Of a DNA stretch of 64,000 nucleotides, positions 24,305 through 32,223 are shown piece after piece. The stretch spans positions 18,462 through 82,461 of the forward strand of contig NZ_JBBECC010000152.1 in NCBI RefSeq assembly GCF_040882025.1, given 5' to 3'. The notes under the pieces are model-generated. The model saw only the letters and a list, made by a program, of their open reading frames with translations, had not been told where the DNA came from and searched no databases. How positions within the stretch are numbered: position 1 is the first letter of the stretch; each line of letters begins with the position of its first letter. This DNA is from Parvibaculum sp040882025. GTDB lineage: Bacteria > Pseudomonadota > Alphaproteobacteria > Parvibaculales > Parvibaculaceae. The translations under genes and the position numbers were made by a program.

Positions 24305-25165
24305 ATGCAGACGAGCGACACCGAAGCCAGGGCGCAAACCTTTCAGGCGATGCATAAGTCCGGTCCGGGCTTCATCATGCCCAATGCCTGGGACGCCGGC
24401 AGCGCCATGCTGCTCGCCGCCACGGGCTTCAAGGCGATAGCGACCACCAGCGGCGGCATCGCCTTTTCGCTCGGCAAGCAGGACTATCAGGTGTCGGACG
24501 CATCGCTCGGCGTGACGCGCGAGGAAATGTTTGTCCGCATGCGCGAAATCGTCCAGGCGGTGCCCCTGCCGGTCAACGGCGATCTCGAAGCCGGTTACGG
24601 CGACAGCCCGGAAGCGGTCGCCGAAACCATCGGCATGGCGATCGAGGCGGGCCTCGCCGGCGGTAACATCGAAGACAAGAAACCGCTCAAGCCCGTTCTC
24701 TATGATGACGCGCTGGCCGTCGAACGCATCGCCGCCGCCCGCGCCGCGATAGCAAAACGAAAGAGCGCCTTCGTCCTGACCGCGCGCACCGACGCGTTTC
24801 TGGGCAAGTCGTCAGACCCGCTGGGCGCGGCCATCGCCCGCGCCAACCGCTTCCTCGAAGCGGGCGCCGACTGTGCTTTCGTGACCGGCGTCGCCGACCT
24901 GCCGACGATGAAAATTCTGGTTCGCGAGATTGACGGGCCGATCAACATCGTTGCCGGTCTCGTGAGCACGGAAGGCAATGCCTACGAGATGCTGGAGGCC
25001 GGCATCAGGCGCATCAGCCTCGGCGGCTCGATTGCGCGTTCGGCCCTGGGCTTCATCCACCAATGCGCGCGCGAACTGCATGATAGCGGCACGCTCGGCT
25101 TCGCCGCCGATCAGATGCCGCAAGCCGACCTCAACGCGCTCTTCGCGCAGGCGCGCGCCCGCTGA
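24305..25165 (+). CDS. isocitrate lyase/PEP mutase superfamily protein
   Basis: This 286-residue protein belongs to the phosphoenolpyruvate-mutase branch of the isocitrate lyase superfamily: FIMPNAWDAGSAMLLAATGF near the N-terminus, TTSGGIAFSLG, the metal-site segment PVNGDLEAGYGDSPEAV, GGNIEDKK, LTARTDAFLG and RISLGGSIARSALGF. Members cleave or form C-C or P-C bonds on 2-oxoacid-like substrates. The exact reaction is unknown. ATG at 24305 with AAGGAA 6 nt upstream is preferred over ATG at 24287. It is divergent from the LysR gene and followed by an ABM-domain gene. Confidence 0.85.
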   Translation: MQTSDTEARAQTFQAMHKSGPGFIMPNAWDAGSAMLLAATGFKAIATTSGGIAFSLGKQDYQVSDASLGVTREEMFVRMREIVQAVPLPVNGDLEAGYGDSPEAVAETIGMAIEAGLAGGNIEDKKPLKPVLYDDALAVERIAAARAAIAKRKSAFVLTARTDAFLGKSSDPLGAAIARANRFLEAGADCAFVTGVADLPTMKILVREIDGPINIVAGLVSTEGNAYEMLEAGIRRISLGGSIARSALGFIHQCARELHDSGTLGFAADQMPQADLNALFAQARAR

Positions 25166-25197
25166 CCCGGCCACCCGCAAACACAAGAGCTTGTTCA

Positions 25198-25551
25198 ATG
25201 ACCAGATCGACCAGCGTCGCCCGCGTGGCGCGCACCCCTGAGCCGCCATACTACGCGGTCTCCACGACGACTGAACTCGGCCCCGGCTTTGACGAGGACG
25301 CCTATTTCAAACTGGCGACCGAACTCTATGGCCGCGCCGGCGAGATCGGCGGCTTTCTCGGCCTCGAGGCTTTCTTCCAGGACGGCGCCTCGGTTGCGAT
25401 CACCTATTGGGAGAGCCTTGAGGCGATCCAGCGCTGGCGCGACGATCCGCGCCACATGGCGGCGAAGCACAAAGCCAAAACGGTATGGTTCGGTCCCACC
25501 ATCACCCGCATCGCCCGTGTCGAGAGGGACTACGGGTTCAATCTGGAATAG
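25198..25551 (+). CDS. antibiotic biosynthesis monooxygenase (ABM) domain protein
   Basis: This 117-residue protein matches the ABM ferredoxin-like fold, best seen in FLGLEAFFQDGASVAITYWE, then SLEAIQRWRDDPRHMAAK. The family includes small cofactor-free monooxygenases and haem-degrading proteins, but most members are uncharacterised. It lies 32 nt after the PEP-mutase-family gene, with which it is probably transcribed, and ends about 120 nt before the sulfatase. Confidence 0.78.
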   Translation: MTRSTSVARVARTPEPPYYAVSTTTELGPGFDEDAYFKLATELYGRAGEIGGFLGLEAFFQDGASVAITYWESLEAIQRWRDDPRHMAAKHKAKTVWFGPTITRIARVERDYGFNLE

Positions 25552-25669
25552 GCGCGTCGCCATCCGGTGTTCCGCTTCACGGAATACCCGCAATCGTCGC
25601 TTGTCCTTCGCCCGCCGCACTTGTTTAATGGATAACATTAGAACGGTGCGGACCGGGGAGGGGAGTGCG

Positions 25670-27937
25670 ATGAACTACAAGCATCCATCGGGCGAGGAGT
25701 TTCACGGCGTCATCGGCCGCACCATCGAGGAGTCGACCCCTTGGTGGCCGGAGCCGAAGCTCGGCGCCGGCGCCCCTGACGTCGTGATGGTCGTGCTCGA
25801 CGACACCGGCTTTTCTCATCTCGGCTGCTACGGCTCCACCATCGAAACGCCGAACATCGACGCGCTGGCCGCCAGGGGCGCGCGCTTCACCGGCTTCCAC
25901 ACCACCGCGCTCTGCTCGCCGACCCGCGCCTGCCTGCTCACCGGCCGCAACCATCACGCGGTCGGCATGCGCGGTGTTTCTAATTTCGATACCGGCTTCC
26001 CCAACATGCGCGGCTCGATCCCGAAAAGCGCCGCGACGCTGGCCGAGATCCTGCGCGACAAGGGCTACGCGACCTTCACCACCGGCAAATGGCATCTCGC
26101 GCCGATGAGCGAATGTTCCGCTGCCGGCCCCTTCGCCAACTGGCCGCTGCAAAAAGGTTTCGACCGCTATTACGGTTTCCTGCAGGGCGAGACCGACCAG
26201 TTCTACCCCGAGCTGACGCATGACAATCATTTCATCGACGTGCCGGCCCGTGCCGAGGACGGCTACCACATCTCCGAAGACATCGTCGACCGTTCGGCGG
26301 GCATGATCCGCGACATCGTTTCGCTGGTCCCCGAACGGCCCTTCTTCCTCTACACCGCCTTCGGCGCCATGCACGCGCCGCATCAGGCGCCGCAAAGCTA
26401 TCTTGACAAATATCGCGGCCGTTTCGACGCCGGCTGGGATGTCGAGCGCGAAAAATGGTTTGCCCGCCAGAAGGAGATGGGCGTCATCCCGGCGGACACG
26501 GCGCTCGCCCCGCGCAATCCTGGCGTTCGTCCGTGGGAAGAGCTTTCGCCGAATGAAAAGGCGTTCGCCGCGCGGCTGCAGGAAGCCTTCGCCGCCATGC
26601 TCGAACACACCGACCACCAGATCGGCCGCCTGATCGCCTTCCTGAAGGAAGTCGGCCGCTGGGACAACACGCTGTTCATTCTCTTGTCCGACAACGGCGC
26701 CAGCCAGGAAGGCGGACCCACCGGCGTCTTCGATGAGATGAAATGGTTCAACGGCATCCCTGAAAATGTCGATGCCGCGGTCGCCCGTCTCGACGACATC
26801 GGCGGCCCGGAAAGCCACTGCAACATTCCCTGGGGCTGGGCGCAGGCCGGCAACACGCCGCTGAAATGGTACAAGCAGAACACGCATGGCGGCGGCGTCC
26901 GCGATCCGCTGATCATGCACTTCCCCGCAGGCCTCGCCGCGCCCGGTGCCTTCCGCCGCCAGTTCTGCCACGCGGTCGACATCGCGCCGACCGTGCTCGA
27001 TATCATCGGCATCGAAACGCCGTCGGTCGTCGCCGGCGTAACGCAAATGCCGGTCCACGGCGTCAGCCTGAAGGCGGCGCTGGCCGACCCGGAGGCAAAA
27101 GTCGAACGCGCCGCGCAATTCTTCGAGATGCTCGGCCATCGCGGCATCTGGAAGTCAGGCTGGAAGGCCGTCACGCGCCACGAACAGGGCAAGCCCTTCG
27201 ACGAAGACCGCTGGGAGCTTTACCACCTCGCCGAAGACTTCTCGGAAATGAACGACCTCGCCGCCAGCGAACCCGCGCGGCTGAGGGAACTGATCGACCT
27301 CTGGTGGACCGAGGCCGAGGCGCAAGGCGCGCTGCCGCTCGACGATCGCAACGGCATCGCGCTCTTTGCCGCCTCGCGCCGCCCCGGGATGCCGACCTCG
27401 CGCAAAAGCTTCCTCTATCGCCCGCCGGTCTCCCACATCGTCGCCGATGCCTGCCCGCCGGTCGGACGCGGCTGGCGCATGACCGTCGATCTCATTCATC
27501 CGGCGTCGGCCGGCGACGGCGCCCTCGTCGCCCGCGGCAGTATCAATTCCGGCTTCGTGCTCTACATCAAGGAAGGCCGCCTGCATTTCGACTACAACTG
27601 CTTCCACGATCACACGCGCGTCTCGGATGCCGCATCGCTGTCGCCCGGTGTGCGCAACGTCGAGCTTGTCGTCACCCGCCGCGCCGATGGCGGCGGCGAT
27701 GTCGCGCTCGCGGTCGATGGCGCGGAAGTGGCCTCGGGCACGATCCCGAAACTCGTCTTCATGCTCTCCTCGATCGGCATGGACATCGGCCGCAGCCTCG
27801 CGCCGGTCAATCGCGACTATGCCGAACCCTTCGCCTATGGCGGCACGATCCGCACCGTCGCCTTCGACATCCCCTCGCTCCGTCCGCAACAGGGCGAAGC
27901 CGTCGCCCAGGTCCGCGCAGCCTACGCGCAGCAATAG
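25670..27937 (+). CDS. arylsulfatase (Cys-type, formylglycine-dependent)
   Basis: ATG at 25670 is chosen for its GGGGAGGGGAG ribosome site; ATG at 25628 in the same frame is weaker. The 755-residue protein has the sulfatase metal site DVVMVVLDDTGFSHLGCYG and the activation motif CSPTRACLLTGR, in which Cys82 would be converted to formylglycine, then TTGKWHLAP and LFILLSDNGASQEGG. The C-terminal 200 residues are a beta-rich domain after the catalytic part. It hydrolyses sulfate esters. No signal peptide is visible, so it appears cytoplasmic. No formylglycine-generating enzyme or sulfate transporter is in the window. Confidence 0.92.
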   Translation: MNYKHPSGEEFHGVIGRTIEESTPWWPEPKLGAGAPDVVMVVLDDTGFSHLGCYGSTIETPNIDALAARGARFTGFHTTALCSPTRACLLTGRNHHAVGMRGVSNFDTGFPNMRGSIPKSAATLAEILRDKGYATFTTGKWHLAPMSECSAAGPFANWPLQKGFDRYYGFLQGETDQFYPELTHDNHFIDVPARAEDGYHISEDIVDRSAGMIRDIVSLVPERPFFLYTAFGAMHAPHQAPQSYLDKYRGRFDAGWDVEREKWFARQKEMGVIPADTALAPRNPGVRPWEELSPNEKAFAARLQEAFAAMLEHTDHQIGRLIAFLKEVGRWDNTLFILLSDNGASQEGGPTGVFDEMKWFNGIPENVDAAVARLDDIGGPESHCNIPWGWAQAGNTPLKWYKQNTHGGGVRDPLIMHFPAGLAAPGAFRRQFCHAVDIAPTVLDIIGIETPSVVAGVTQMPVHGVSLKAALADPEAKVERAAQFFEMLGHRGIWKSGWKAVTRHEQGKPFDEDRWELYHLAEDFSEMNDLAASEPARLRELIDLWWTEAEAQGALPLDDRNGIALFAASRRPGMPTSRKSFLYRPPVSHIVADACPPVGRGWRMTVDLIHPASAGDGALVARGSINSGFVLYIKEGRLHFDYNCFHDHTRVSDAASLSPGVRNVELVVTRRADGGGDVALAVDGAEVASGTIPKLVFMLSSIGMDIGRSLAPVNRDYAEPFAYGGTIRTVAFDIPSLRPQQGEAVAQVRAAYAQQ

Positions 27938-27977
27938 GGAAGGGCCGCGGTCGCGCTCATCGTTCGCCACTGTCCGC

Positions 27978-28472
27978 TCACTTCTTGGGCCCCGGCCGGA
28001 CATAGGGCGCGACCTGGTAGGTCAGCGCGACGCTGGTGCTGACATCGCCGTCGCCGACCGTCACGGCGGCCTTGTCGAAGGAGGGCGCGCGAAGAAAGCC
28101 GATCGCGTTGTTGCTGAAGCCGTAGCCCTCGATTGGGATCCGCAGAATGCTGATGTCGAGCAGCCCGTTGTCGTTCTCGTCGTGAAAGACGATGACGCCG
28201 TAGCGGCCGGGTGGCAGGTCCGAGATCGCGATCCCCTGCGGCCCCGTCTTGGCCCGCATCGTCACGCCGACAAGCCGCCCCTTGTCGTTCAGCAACCCGA
28301 CCTTCGCCGACGTACTGATGGCATCCTCGAAATTGGCGGCGCTGTCATAGAAGCCGATCATCAGCGCGCCGTCATCCGAGCGCACGCCCGTCACCGTCAC
28401 CTTGAGATCGCCGGCCCCGGCCGGCAGGGCGGCGAGCGATGCAAAGGCCAGTCCGGCCGCAAGTCTCCACAT
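27978..28472 (-). CDS. DUF2141 family secreted protein
   Basis: This 164-residue protein has a Sec signal peptide (hydrophobic core LAAGLAFASLAALPAGAG, likely cut near residue 21). The mature part is a beta-sandwich of the DUF2141 type, recognised by LPPGRYGVIVFHDENDNG and IPIEGYGFSNNA. The function is unknown; it should be periplasmic or outer-membrane associated. It converges with the sulfatase, with 40 bp between stops and no clear terminator. Confidence 0.85.
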   Translation of the reverse strand: MWRLAAGLAFASLAALPAGAGDLKVTVTGVRSDDGALMIGFYDSAANFEDAISTSAKVGLLNDKGRLVGVTMRAKTGPQGIAISDLPPGRYGVIVFHDENDNGLLDISILRIPIEGYGFSNNAIGFLRAPSFDKAAVTVGDGDVSTSVALTYQVAPYVRPGPKK

Positions 28473-28611
28473 CCTGTTGACGGGCTCCCCCGAAAATATG
28501 TCCGGTCCTCAGTCCCGTCTGCAATCTAGCATGAGGCGGACACGCGCAAACGGCAACATTTGAGGCAGGGGCGCCCCTGACCCGCCGCAATCGCATGGCT
28601 ATAGTGACGCC

Positions 28612-30111
28612 ATGCGCGATTCGTCTCCGGTTCTTCTCACCACCGCCGAAATGGCGCGCGCCGACGCGCTGACGATCGCGCGCGGCCGTCCGGGTTCCGT
28701 CCTTATGGAGAACGCCGGCCGCGCCGTTGCCGAGGCCATCGCCGCGCGCTTCGCCGTCGGCCCGGTCGCGGTGCTCTGCGGCCCCGGCAATAATGGCGGC
28801 GACGGTTTCGTTGCCGCGCGCCTGCTGGCCGAACAGGGCTGGCCGGTGACGCTCTTCCTTCTCGGCGCCCGCGAGAACCTCAAAGGCGACGCGGCGGAGG
28901 CAGCCGCCCGCTGGCAGGGCCCGGTCCGCCCGCTCGCCGCCGATGCGGGCGAGGGCGCCTCCCTCGTCATCGACGCGATTTTCGGCGCCGGTCTCGCCCG
29001 CGATGTCGAGGGCGTCGTCGCCGAACTGATTGCCCGTATCGCGAAATCGGGCGTCCCCGTTGCCGCGGTCGACGTCCCCTCGGGCCTCGATGGCGACACC
29101 GGCGCTCCCCGCGGGGCCGCCTTCAAGGCGGCGCTGACCGTCACCTTCTTTCGCCTGAAACCCGGCCACCTGCTGCTGCCGGGCCGTCTTCTCTGCGGCG
29201 AGTTGAAGGTTGCCGATATCGGCATCCCGTCCGATGTGCTCGAAGAGATCGCGCCGCAGACCTTCATCGACCATCCGCCGCTCTGGGCGGCCTCCTTTCC
29301 GCAGCCGAAGATCGACGGACACAAATACACACGCGGCCACGCCGTCGTCGTCTCGGGCGGCGCGGCGCATACCGGCGCGGCGCGTCTGGCCGCGCGCGGC
29401 GCCTTGCGGGCAGGGGCGGGGCTCGTCACGGTCGCGACGCCGCCCTCCGCACTCCTCGTCAATGCGGCGCATCTGACCGCCATCATGCTGGCGCCCTTCG
29501 ACGGTGCCGACGGCCTGACGCAAATTCTCGAGGACAAGCGCAAGAACGCGCTGCTCATCGGTCCCGGCGCCGGCGTCGGCGCGGAGACACGCGAGAATGT
29601 GCTGGCGGCCCTCCTTTCCGGCGCCACAATGGTGCTCGATGCCGACGCGCTGACATCGTTTGCCGAAATTCCGCGCGATCTCTTTGTGGCCATCAAGGGC
29701 TATTTCGCCGGTCCCGTCGTGCTGACGCCGCATGAGGGAGAATTCGCGCGTCTCTTTCCCGATCTCGCGGCCTCCGGCGAAAGCAAGCTCGTCCGCGCCC
29801 GCCGCGCCGCCGCCGAAGCGGGGGCCGTCGTCATCCTCAAGGGTGCCGACACAGTCGTCGCGGCGCCCGACGGCCGCGCCGCCATCAACATCAACGCCGG
29901 CGCCGAACTCGCCACCGCCGGGTCGGGCGACGTGCTGGGCGGCATCGTCCTCGGACTTCTGGCACAGGACATGCCGCCATTCGAAGCCGCCGCCGCCGGC
30001 GTCTGGCTGCACGGCGAAGCGGGCGCCGCCTTCGGTCCGGGTCTGATCGCCGAAGATATTTCCGAAATGCTCCCCTCGGTCCTGCGCGACCTTCGTTCCG
30101 AGCTCGGCTGA
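28612..30111 (+). CDS. nnr: bifunctional NAD(P)H-hydrate epimerase / ADP-dependent dehydratase
   Basis: This 499-residue repair enzyme restores NADH and NADPH that have been hydrated. The N-terminal epimerase domain (residues 1-210) has SVLMENAGRAVAEAI, CGPGNNGGDGFVAARLL and AVDVPSGLDGDTG. The C-terminal ribokinase-like dehydratase domain (about 225-495) has KYTRGHAVVVSGG, LIGPGAGVG, LTPHEGEFARLFP, VILKGADTVVA and the ADP-site motif TAGSGDVLGGIV. The fused architecture matches E. coli YjeF/Nnr. It is monocistronic; tRNA-Leu follows after a 224-bp gap with no recognisable gene. Confidence 0.95.
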   Translation: MRDSSPVLLTTAEMARADALTIARGRPGSVLMENAGRAVAEAIAARFAVGPVAVLCGPGNNGGDGFVAARLLAEQGWPVTLFLLGARENLKGDAAEAAARWQGPVRPLAADAGEGASLVIDAIFGAGLARDVEGVVAELIARIAKSGVPVAAVDVPSGLDGDTGAPRGAAFKAALTVTFFRLKPGHLLLPGRLLCGELKVADIGIPSDVLEEIAPQTFIDHPPLWAASFPQPKIDGHKYTRGHAVVVSGGAAHTGAARLAARGALRAGAGLVTVATPPSALLVNAAHLTAIMLAPFDGADGLTQILEDKRKNALLIGPGAGVGAETRENVLAALLSGATMVLDADALTSFAEIPRDLFVAIKGYFAGPVVLTPHEGEFARLFPDLAASGESKLVRARRAAAEAGAVVILKGADTVVAAPDGRAAININAGAELATAGSGDVLGGIVLGLLAQDMPPFEAAAAGVWLHGEAGAAFGPGLIAEDISEMLPSVLRDLRSELG

Positions 30112-30335
30112 GACGGAAGCAAGGCCGTGAAAACGGGGATTACTTTATTTTATCTCCGCCCCTTATCCCCGCTGCCGCGCCCTTTGTGACAGTTCCATGA
30201 CTGTTTGATGACAGAGGGGGTGTTTTCGCGCGCTCGGGCGCTGCTCTTTTGCTGGCAATCGCCCCAACCCCTTGATATAGAGAGCGCCAAATTGGGGAGC
30301 GGCTGGCTCTTGTCGGGCCTCGTCGTCGGCCCATG

Positions 30336-30420
<85 letters not shown>

Positions 30421-30454
30421 GACCGAAACCCCTTTAAATACAATGGATTGGAAG

Positions 30455-31930
30455 ATGCAGGTCACGGTCACCAACACGGACGGTCTGAAGCGCGAATTGA
30501 AGATTCAGGTTCCCGCGCAGGATCTCGAAGCCCGCCTCGGCGTCAAGCTCGAGGAAATGAAAAACCAGGTTCGCCTCAAGGGCTTCCGTCCCGGCAAGGT
30601 GCCGGTCAGCCATCTGCGCAAGACCTTCGGCAAGCAGGTCATGGGCGAAATCATCCAGGAAACCGTCGGCGAGTCGAGCCAGAAAGCGCTGGCGGACGAA
30701 GCACTTAAGCCTGCCTTCCAGCCGTCGATCGATCTCGAGGGCGAAATCCAGGAAGTGATGGACGGCAAGGCCGACCTCACTTTCAAGATGAGCTTCGAGG
30801 TTGTGCCGACCTTCGAACTGGCAGACTTTTCAAAGGTTTCCATCGAACGCCTCGTTGCAGAGGTGAAGGATGCCGACATCGATGAAGCGCTGAAGCGCCT
30901 CGCCGAAAACCAGAAAAATTTCGAGCCGCGCGCGGAAGGCGCCGCAGCCGAGAACGGCGATCTGCTCACCGTCGACTTCGTCGGCAAGATCGACGGCGTT
31001 GCCTTCGAGGGCGGTTCGGCGGAAGACGCCAATCTGGAACTCGGCTCAGGCCGCTTCATTCCGGGCTTCGAGGAACAACTCGTCGGCGCGAAGGCGGGCG
31101 AAGAAAAGACCGTCAATGTGACGTTCCCGGCCGAATACGGCGCCGAACAGCTCGCCGGCAAGGATGCCGTCTTCGAGGTCAAGGTGAAGGAAGTGAAGGC
31201 GCCCGCCGAAGTCACGATCGACGACGAACTCGCCAAGCGCTTCGGCTTCGATGAACTCGCCAAGCTGCGCGAGGCGCTCGCCGAGCAGATCAAGTCCGAC
31301 TACACCCGCATGTCGCGCATGCATATGAAGCGCGCCATGCTCGACAAGCTCGACGAGCTGCACGATTTCGAGCTGCCGCCCACGATGGTCGAGCAGGAGT
31401 TCGAGCAGATCTGGAAGCAGTTCGAACACGAACTCAGCCACCAGAACAAGACGGCCGCCGACCTCGATGAACCCGAGGAAGAAGTGAAGGCCGAATACCG
31501 CAAGATCGCCGAGCGCCGCGTCCGCCTCGGCCTGCTGCTGGCCGAAGTCGGCGAAAAGAACAGCATCTCCGTCACCGAGCAGGAGCTGAACCAGGCGCTC
31601 GCCGAACGCGCCCGCCAGTTCCCCGGTCAGGAGCGCCAGCTTTACCAGTACTACCAGCAGAACCCGCAGGCCGTTCAGGAACTGCGCGCACCGATCTTCG
31701 AAGACAAGGTCGTCGACTTCATAGCCGAGCTGGCCGATGTGACCGACAAGGCCGTCGACCGCGAGACGCTCTTCGCCGATCCCGAAGCGGAGGAGCACGA
31801 GCACGTCCACGACGAGAACTGCGACCACGACCATGACCACGATCATGGCGAAGCCAAGCCGGCGAAGAAGCCGGCTGCAAAAAAGGCAGCGGCAAAAAAA
31901 CCGGCTGCAAAGAAAGCCAAGGACGACTGA
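30455..31930 (+). CDS. tig: trigger factor (peptidyl-prolyl isomerase chaperone)
   Basis: Trigger factor binds the ribosome exit tunnel and shields nascent chains. The protein shows the ribosome-binding signature LKGFRPGKVPVSHLRK, an FKBP-like isomerase domain (NGDLLTVDFVGKIDG, LGSGRFIPGFEEQLVG) and the helical C-terminal arms. ATG 30455 (491 residues, MQVTVTNTDG) fits family starts; ATG 30443 is the alternative. After about residue 445 it carries an unusual tail: a His/Asp-rich block (EEHEHVHDENCDHDHDHDHG) followed by Lys/Ala repeats (KKPAAKKAAAKKPAAKK), together making it about 60 residues longer than E. coli trigger factor. A terminator follows. Confidence 0.95.
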   Translation: MQVTVTNTDGLKRELKIQVPAQDLEARLGVKLEEMKNQVRLKGFRPGKVPVSHLRKTFGKQVMGEIIQETVGESSQKALADEALKPAFQPSIDLEGEIQEVMDGKADLTFKMSFEVVPTFELADFSKVSIERLVAEVKDADIDEALKRLAENQKNFEPRAEGAAAENGDLLTVDFVGKIDGVAFEGGSAEDANLELGSGRFIPGFEEQLVGAKAGEEKTVNVTFPAEYGAEQLAGKDAVFEVKVKEVKAPAEVTIDDELAKRFGFDELAKLREALAEQIKSDYTRMSRMHMKRAMLDKLDELHDFELPPTMVEQEFEQIWKQFEHELSHQNKTAADLDEPEEEVKAEYRKIAERRVRLGLLLAEVGEKNSISVTEQELNQALAERARQFPGQERQLYQYYQQNPQAVQELRAPIFEDKVVDFIAELADVTDKAVDRETLFADPEAEEHEHVHDENCDHDHDHDHGEAKPAKKPAAKKAAAKKPAAKKAKDD

Positions 31931-31955
31931 GCCGCGCGTCGAAGCGCTGTCGGAC

Positions 31956-31983
31956 AAGGCCCGGAGCTCCCCTCCGGGCCTTT
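31956..31983 (+). terminator. intrinsic terminator of tig
   Basis: AAGGCCCGGAG (31956-31966), loop CTCCC and CTCCGGGCCTT (31972-31982) form an 11-bp stem followed by TTGTCGTTT, 25 nt after the tig stop. Confidence 0.8.
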
Positions 31984-32119
31984 GTCGTTTCAGCCGCCGC
32001 ATTCCGGTCACAATCGGCGACGGTCGCATTAAGAATTTGTTAGCAAAAAACTTTGCCCGCGAGCCCAATTACCTGTTGCACAGACTCGTCGATACCTATA
32101 TCCCCGCGCATCACAAGAC

Positions 32120-32208
32120 GCACACGCACGTGCCGCTGGCCCCTGGTAGGTTTATGCAACGACGGAAGCGTCCTTTTTGGATCACGCCGGTCTGAGTACC
32201 GGGTCTGA
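32120..32208 (+). promoter_or_regulatory. speF-like leader region of the decarboxylase gene
   Basis: An RNA element called speF was described ahead of ornithine decarboxylase genes in alphaproteobacteria. This leader sits in that position and has TCCTTTTTGGATCACGCCGG followed by the hairpin CCGGT-CTGAGT-ACCGG (32187-32202), and a direct repeat GGTCTGA (32189-32195 and 32202-32208). I recall this block as characteristic of the element but could not align it to the Rfam model; the left boundary is approximate. Confidence 0.5.
32154..32195 (+). CDS. possible leader peptide MQRRKRPFWITPV upstream of the decarboxylase gene
   Basis: A 13-codon ORF ends 28 nt before the decarboxylase ATG. Five of its first six residues are Gln, Arg or Lys, and its stop codon lies in the loop of a hairpin (32187-32202). 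Arg/Lys codons in a leader of an ornithine/lysine decarboxylase-type gene suggest amino-acid or polyamine sensing by translation. A weak TAGG ribosome site is present. The coding interpretation is an inference; the same bases could simply be conserved RNA. Confidence 0.4.
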   Translation: MQRRKRPFWITPV

Positions 32209-32223
32209 AAAAGGGTGTTGACG

